DNA from: an uncultured Verrucomicrobiota bacterium
GTDB taxonomy: Bacteria > Verrucomicrobiota > Verrucomicrobiia > Limisphaerales > UBA9464
Direction of reading: 5' to 3'
DNA: 64,000 nucleotides
Assembly (NCBI GenBank): GCA_903910585.1
Contig: CAIWAH010000249.1
Span: 20,298 to 84,297, forward strand
Part shown: in pieces, positions 60,778 through 64,000 of the stretch
Layout of the letters: each line of letters begins with the position of its first letter
Position numbering within the stretch: position 1 is the first letter of the stretch
Position numbers and translations under genes: made by a program
The notes under the pieces: generated by a model
What the model saw: only the letters and a program-made list of their open reading frames with translations
Told to the model about the DNA's origin: nothing
Database searches by the model: none

Positions 60778-62073
60778 TCAGATGACGGTGCCGTTCGGAA
60801 TGACAGCGCCCTTGGGAATCACCAGCACCCCGTCGCGGATGTAGTAGAGCGGATGGTCCACCTCGGACGGCTTGCCGGCGGGCGACAGGCTGCAGCCCTC
60901 GCCGATGCGGGCGTTTTTGTCCACGATGGCGTGCTCGATCCGGGTCCCGGCACCGATGCCGATGGGCACGCCCTGATTCTCCGGCCGGGCTGCCCGCGCC
61001 GGCGTGTCGTAGTAGTCGGCGCCCATCATCACGACCTTGTTCAGGTAGGAACCCTCCTGCAGCACCGACCGGATGCCGATCACGCTGTTGAGGATCCGCG
61101 CCCGCGTCACGATGCAGCCGTCCGAAATGGCGGCGTGATCGATCGCCGCGCCGTTCACCTTGGAAGGTGGCAGGTAGCGGGGGCGGGTGAACACCGGCGG
61201 GTCGAAGAAATTGAACTTCGGCCAGTCGGCGGCCTGGTCGAGGCTCGCCTCGAAGAAGCTGCGGATGGTGCCGATGTCCTCCCAGTAGCCCTGATACACG
61301 TAGGAGAACACGCGCTTGTTCTCGATCGCCCCGGGGATGATGTGCTTGCCGAAGTCCGTCAGGTTGTTGTTCAGCAGCTCGAACAGGACCTCGCGGTTGA
61401 AGACGTAGATGCCCATCGAGGCGAGGAACAGGTCCTCGTGGCTCTGGATGCCCAGCGGTTCGTAGCTGGCCCGGTCGAGCTTGAGAGAATCCAGCACCGC
61501 CGGCTCCTTCGGCTTCTCGACAAAGCGCACGATCCGCCGTTCGGAATTGATGTGCATGATGCCCAGCGCCGCCGCGTCCTTGGCCGTCACCGGGATGGTC
61601 GCGATGGTCAGGTCCGCGGAATTGGCCGCGTGCGCCTCGACAATCTTCTGGAAATCCATCCGGTAGAGCTGGTCGCCCGACAGGATCAGCGCGTAGTCGA
61701 ACGGCGTGTTCTGGAAGTGCATCAGGTTCTTCCGCACGGCGTCCGCGGTGCCCTGATACCAGCTGGTGCTGTTGAAACTCTGCTCCGCGGCCAGCAGCTC
61801 GACAAAGCCGGCCCCGAAATGGTCGAACTTGTAGCTCTGCGAGACGTGCCGGTGCAGCGAGGCGGAGTTGAACTGCGTGAGCAGATACATCCGGCGGATG
61901 CCGGAGTTGATGCAGTTGGAGATCGGGATGTCCACCAGCCGGTATTTGCCCGCCAGCGGCACCGCCGGCTTGGCCCGGTCACGCGTGAGCGGAAAGAGGC
62001 GCGTGCCCTGGCCGCCGCCCATGATGACGGCGAGCGTGCGGCTGGTGAGATCGGAATGACGGGTGGGAGTCAT
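60778..62073 (-). CDS. glgC: Glucose-1-phosphate adenylyltransferase
   Basis: A 431-residue protein from ATG 62073 (an ATG 12 bases upstream is also possible). Nucleotidyltransferase motifs are TLAVIMGGGQGTRLFPLTRD, RAKPAVPLAGKYRLVDIPIS, NCINSGIRRMYLLTQFNS, WYQGTADAVRKNL and ILSGDQLYRMDFQKI, with RFVEKPKEP. The C-terminal left-handed beta-helix is visible (HAAISDGCIVTRARILNSVI, GSYLNKVVMMGADYY). It makes ADP-glucose for glycogen. The other glg genes are not in the window. Confidence 0.96.
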   Translation of the reverse strand: MTPTRHSDLTSRTLAVIMGGGQGTRLFPLTRDRAKPAVPLAGKYRLVDIPISNCINSGIRRMYLLTQFNSASLHRHVSQSYKFDHFGAGFVELLAAEQSFNSTSWYQGTADAVRKNLMHFQNTPFDYALILSGDQLYRMDFQKIVEAHAANSADLTIATIPVTAKDAAALGIMHINSERRIVRFVEKPKEPAVLDSLKLDRASYEPLGIQSHEDLFLASMGIYVFNREVLFELLNNNLTDFGKHIIPGAIENKRVFSYVYQGYWEDIGTIRSFFEASLDQAADWPKFNFFDPPVFTRPRYLPPSKVNGAAIDHAAISDGCIVTRARILNSVIGIRSVLQEGSYLNKVVMMGADYYDTPARAARPENQGVPIGIGAGTRIEHAIVDKNARIGEGCSLSPAGKPSEVDHPLYYIRDGVLVIPKGAVIPNGTVI

Positions 62074-62160
62074 ACGTGGCAGCAACTGGTTTTCGGCTGG
62101 CGCGCCCAGTCTGGGGCCGGTGGGGCCGGCCGCTCAAGGCGCGAACGGCGACAAATCTTG

Positions 62161-63480
62161 TCAGGGATACAGCGGTTTCGGCTGGGCGGCCTGATATTCG
62201 GCGGCGGAAACCGCCTTGGCGGCGTGGGTGAACACGTAAACACCGTGCTTGTTGCCCACGAGGATGTCCGGTTTGCCGTCCCCGTTGTAATCGCGGGCCT
62301 TCACCTCGGTGCCGGTGCCGCTCAGGTCGTCCACCTGGTGGGGAATCCAGTCCACGGACTTGTCGGCGTTGCGCCGGAGCTGGAACCAGAAAAGCACCGG
62401 CGCGGCGTTGGGCTCGGGATCGCCCTCGGGGCCGTGCGCCCAGAAGCGTTTGCCGGTCACGATGTCCTTCAGGCCGTCGCCGTCCATGTCCACGAGGTCC
62501 AGGGCGTGCAACTGGCTGAAGTGAACCCCGTATTTGTTCTCGGCCGGCAGCTTGTTCATGAAGTTGTGCTCGCGGAACTTGACCTCGCCGCCCTCGCGAT
62601 ACTGCTCAAACCAGCTCAGGCCGTAGCCGTGGGCCGACAGGCTGGTGATGACGTCGTTCAGTTTGTCGCCGTTGACGTCGTAGGCATACATCTGGGCACC
62701 GCCCACGCCGAACATCTGCTTGTGATGCTTCCAGATGGGATCGCCGGCGCGGGAAGCGGGCTGTTCCCACCATCCATCCTTCTCCAACAGGTCCAGCCGG
62801 CCGTCCCCGTTCACGTCGCCCACACCCATGCCGTGGGTGAACTTGTGGTAGTTGTTGTTCGGGGAAATGGCATTCCAGGCGAACAGTGCCGTCGGGTTCT
62901 TCGGATCGGGTTCGGCGTAGCCGTAGGCGCCCTTGGACGAACAGACGATCTCCGGCTTGCCGTCACCCGTGATGTCGGTGAAGGCCGGGGATTCGTTGTC
63001 CGTGACTTCGATGGCGACGTGACGTTTCCAGTGTCCGCCTGCACCCTTCGGGTTCTCAAACCACCAGGAGTTCTCGCCCGGAAAGCCGAGGATCAGGATG
63101 TCGGTCCAGCCGTCGCCGTTGAAGTCGTGCGTGTGGGCGAAGAAGTTGGCGGAGTATTCGTTCTCGCTGCCGAGCCGGCCCTTGTAGCCGCGGAACTTCA
63201 CCGGCTGCCCGTTCTTCTTGCTCGTGGAGACCTTGTCGGCCGGCATGAACTCATGGCGTTCCTTGAACTCCGGCCCCTGATACCAGAACGGGCCGGCGAC
63301 CACGTCCTGCTTGCCGTCCCGGTTGATGTCCCCGAACGCCGCGCCCTCACTCCAGAACTCGTCGGTCAGCATCTGCTTGCGGAAGGTGTGCAGGACGTTT
63401 TTGCCACCCGCGGCAAAAACCGGGACCGAACCGAGGCCGAGCGCCAAAGCGGCCACGGCGGCGAAGCGAAGGGATTGCAT
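62161..63480 (-). CDS. Secreted FG-GAP/VCBS repeat protein
   Basis: A 439-residue protein with a signal peptide (FAAVAALALGLGSVPVFA). Calcium-binding repeat motifs of the D-x-[DN]-x-[DN]-G type recur: GDINRDGKQDVVAGPFWYQG, HDFNGDGWTDILILGFPGEN, TDITGDGKPEIVCSSKG, GDVNGDGRLDLLEKDGWWEQ, YDVNGDKLNDVITSLSAHGY, VDMDGDGLKDIVTGKRFWAH and RDYNGDGKPDILVGNKHG. These form a beta-propeller. Proteins of this type are frequent in Planctomycetes and Verrucomicrobia; the role is unknown, probably surface binding. No enzyme motif is seen. Confidence 0.9.
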   Translation of the reverse strand: MQSLRFAAVAALALGLGSVPVFAAGGKNVLHTFRKQMLTDEFWSEGAAFGDINRDGKQDVVAGPFWYQGPEFKERHEFMPADKVSTSKKNGQPVKFRGYKGRLGSENEYSANFFAHTHDFNGDGWTDILILGFPGENSWWFENPKGAGGHWKRHVAIEVTDNESPAFTDITGDGKPEIVCSSKGAYGYAEPDPKNPTALFAWNAISPNNNYHKFTHGMGVGDVNGDGRLDLLEKDGWWEQPASRAGDPIWKHHKQMFGVGGAQMYAYDVNGDKLNDVITSLSAHGYGLSWFEQYREGGEVKFREHNFMNKLPAENKYGVHFSQLHALDLVDMDGDGLKDIVTGKRFWAHGPEGDPEPNAAPVLFWFQLRRNADKSVDWIPHQVDDLSGTGTEVKARDYNGDGKPDILVGNKHGVYVFTHAAKAVSAAEYQAAQPKPLYP

Positions 63481-63595
63481 GGCTGAAGTCTTCGGGAACG
63501 CCCCACCGACGGGTCAAGGCGCGAATGGCTTCATTTGCCCGGAGGCCACAGCCTGCGGCCCCGCCGCCGCCCCGACTGTGGGCCGCCTGCGATCG

Positions 63596-63757
63596 CTACT
63601 TGGTGGGCGCGCTGGCGTGGGCGTTGAACCCGAAGACATCGGGGCTGTTCGGCATCTCGATGCCGAACTTGCGCGCGCGCGTGACCGGCAGCCGCATCCG
63701 CTCGTCTTTCCAGCGGCGCCGTTCGGCGTGGCCGTCAGCGAAGACGAACTGGCAGCC
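63596..63757 (-). pseudogene. C-terminal remnant of an H-X9-DG pseudopilin
   Basis: The minus strand reads GCQFVFADGHAERRRWKDER and later FGIEMPNSPDVFGFNAHASA before a stop at 63596-63598. This is the typical end of a verrucomicrobial pseudopilin. Upstream of about 63757 the frame loses similarity, and the His of the H-X9-DG motif is missing, so only the last 50 codons remain. Confidence 0.6.
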
Positions 63758-63858
63758 CTGAGAGCATGTTTGAAGAAACGAGTCGGTGCGCCGTTCTGGC
63801 CGCGCGAGGATGACTTCAGACCCATCCGCGCCCGGGAAATCAGCCCGTGTCCGCCCGC

Positions 63859-63984
63859 GATTCCCTCTCCTGGGGGAGAGGGTTAGGGTGAGGGCGGGCG
63901 TTCAGTCCATCTGCGCAGTGGGGTGGACAGAAGGGCGGTTGGCCCGCCCTCACCCCGGCCCTCTCCCCCAGGAGAGGGAGAATC
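63859..63984. repeat. 126-bp long-stem palindromic element
   Basis: Left arm 63859-63899 and right arm 63942-63984 are near-perfect inverted copies (GATTCCCTCTCCTGGGGGAG and its reverse complement, then AGGGTGAGGGCGGGC), separated by 42 bases. Only a two-base indel and two substitutions differ by eye. The size and terminal symmetry resemble a REP/MITE-like non-coding element. Confidence 0.85.
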
Positions 63985-64000
63985 CGCCGCCAGCGGCAGA

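Noticed and set aside
60751..63486. 911-codon open frame on the plus strand opposite glgC and the FG-GAP gene
   Set aside because: It is a shadow of two well-supported genes on the other strand, His/Val/Arg-rich and with no recognisable domain. GC-rich third positions keep the antisense frame open.

Overview
The window is GC-rich bacterial chromosome, most likely from a member of the Verrucomicrobiota (or a close PVC relative). The markers are a paired PSCyt1/PSD1 cytochrome protein and DUF1501 protein, pseudopilins with the H-X9-DG C-terminus, an ECF sigma factor with a membrane-anchored C-terminal extension, several very large secreted multi-domain proteins, and Tat-signal Gfo/Idh/MocA oxidoreductases. 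I saw no rRNA, tRNA, CRISPR array, phage or intact insertion sequence.

Layout. 0-6.4 kb: a truncated radical SAM gene, two small proteins, a class C beta-lactamase-like serine hydrolase, a secreted PPC-like protein of lower GC, and a secreted isochorismatase/NPCBM fusion. 6.4-14.1 kb: a mosaic. An ECF sigma operon lies between what look like the two ends of one broken sialidase gene, next to a LysR-like remnant and a 177-bp duplicated piece of the adjacent secreted metalloprotease gene. That protease gene carries an in-frame stop inside its own copy of the duplicated piece. 14.1-17.4 kb: LLM flavin monooxygenase, pseudopilin, LpxL-type acyltransferase and a coupled acyl carrier protein. 17.5-27.8 kb: PSCyt/PSD1 plus DUF1501, a secreted lectin/PA14/PA-domain protein, a secreted tyrosine phosphatase with a C-terminal heme motif, and a membrane protein. 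28.3-30.2 kb: LpxH-like phosphoesterase and glycosyltransferase. 30.3-38.4 kb: a phytase-like/5'-nucleotidase fusion, a GNAT and PlsC acyltransferase pair, the PiT phosphate transporter and its DUF47 partner. 38.4-45.5 kb: a frameshifted hybrid kinase, mnmA, apbE, an oxidoreductase and a cyclic-nucleotide-domain kinase. 45.5-57.8 kb: a giant PAS kinase coupled to a lipoprotein solute-binding protein, an M13 peptidase, an LpxO-like hydroxylase and a CPA2 antiporter. 57.9-64 kb: nitrilase, PhoR/PhoB-like two-component system, GlgC, an FG-GAP protein, a pilin remnant and a long palindrome.

How it may work together. The clearest regulatory reading is a phosphate (Pho) circuit. Three 7-bp units at exact 11-bp spacing, matching the Pho-box pattern, lie upstream of the phoB-like regulator and upstream of the DUF47-PiT operon. 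A weaker two-unit version lies near the 5' end of the PlsC-GNAT pair. That pair has the gene composition of an aminolipid (ornithine-lipid type) pathway, a known response to phosphate starvation, so the window may hold a PhoBR-controlled phosphate-uptake and lipid-remodelling set with a large secreted phosphoesterase nearby. The sites and frames are read directly; the lipid function is inference.
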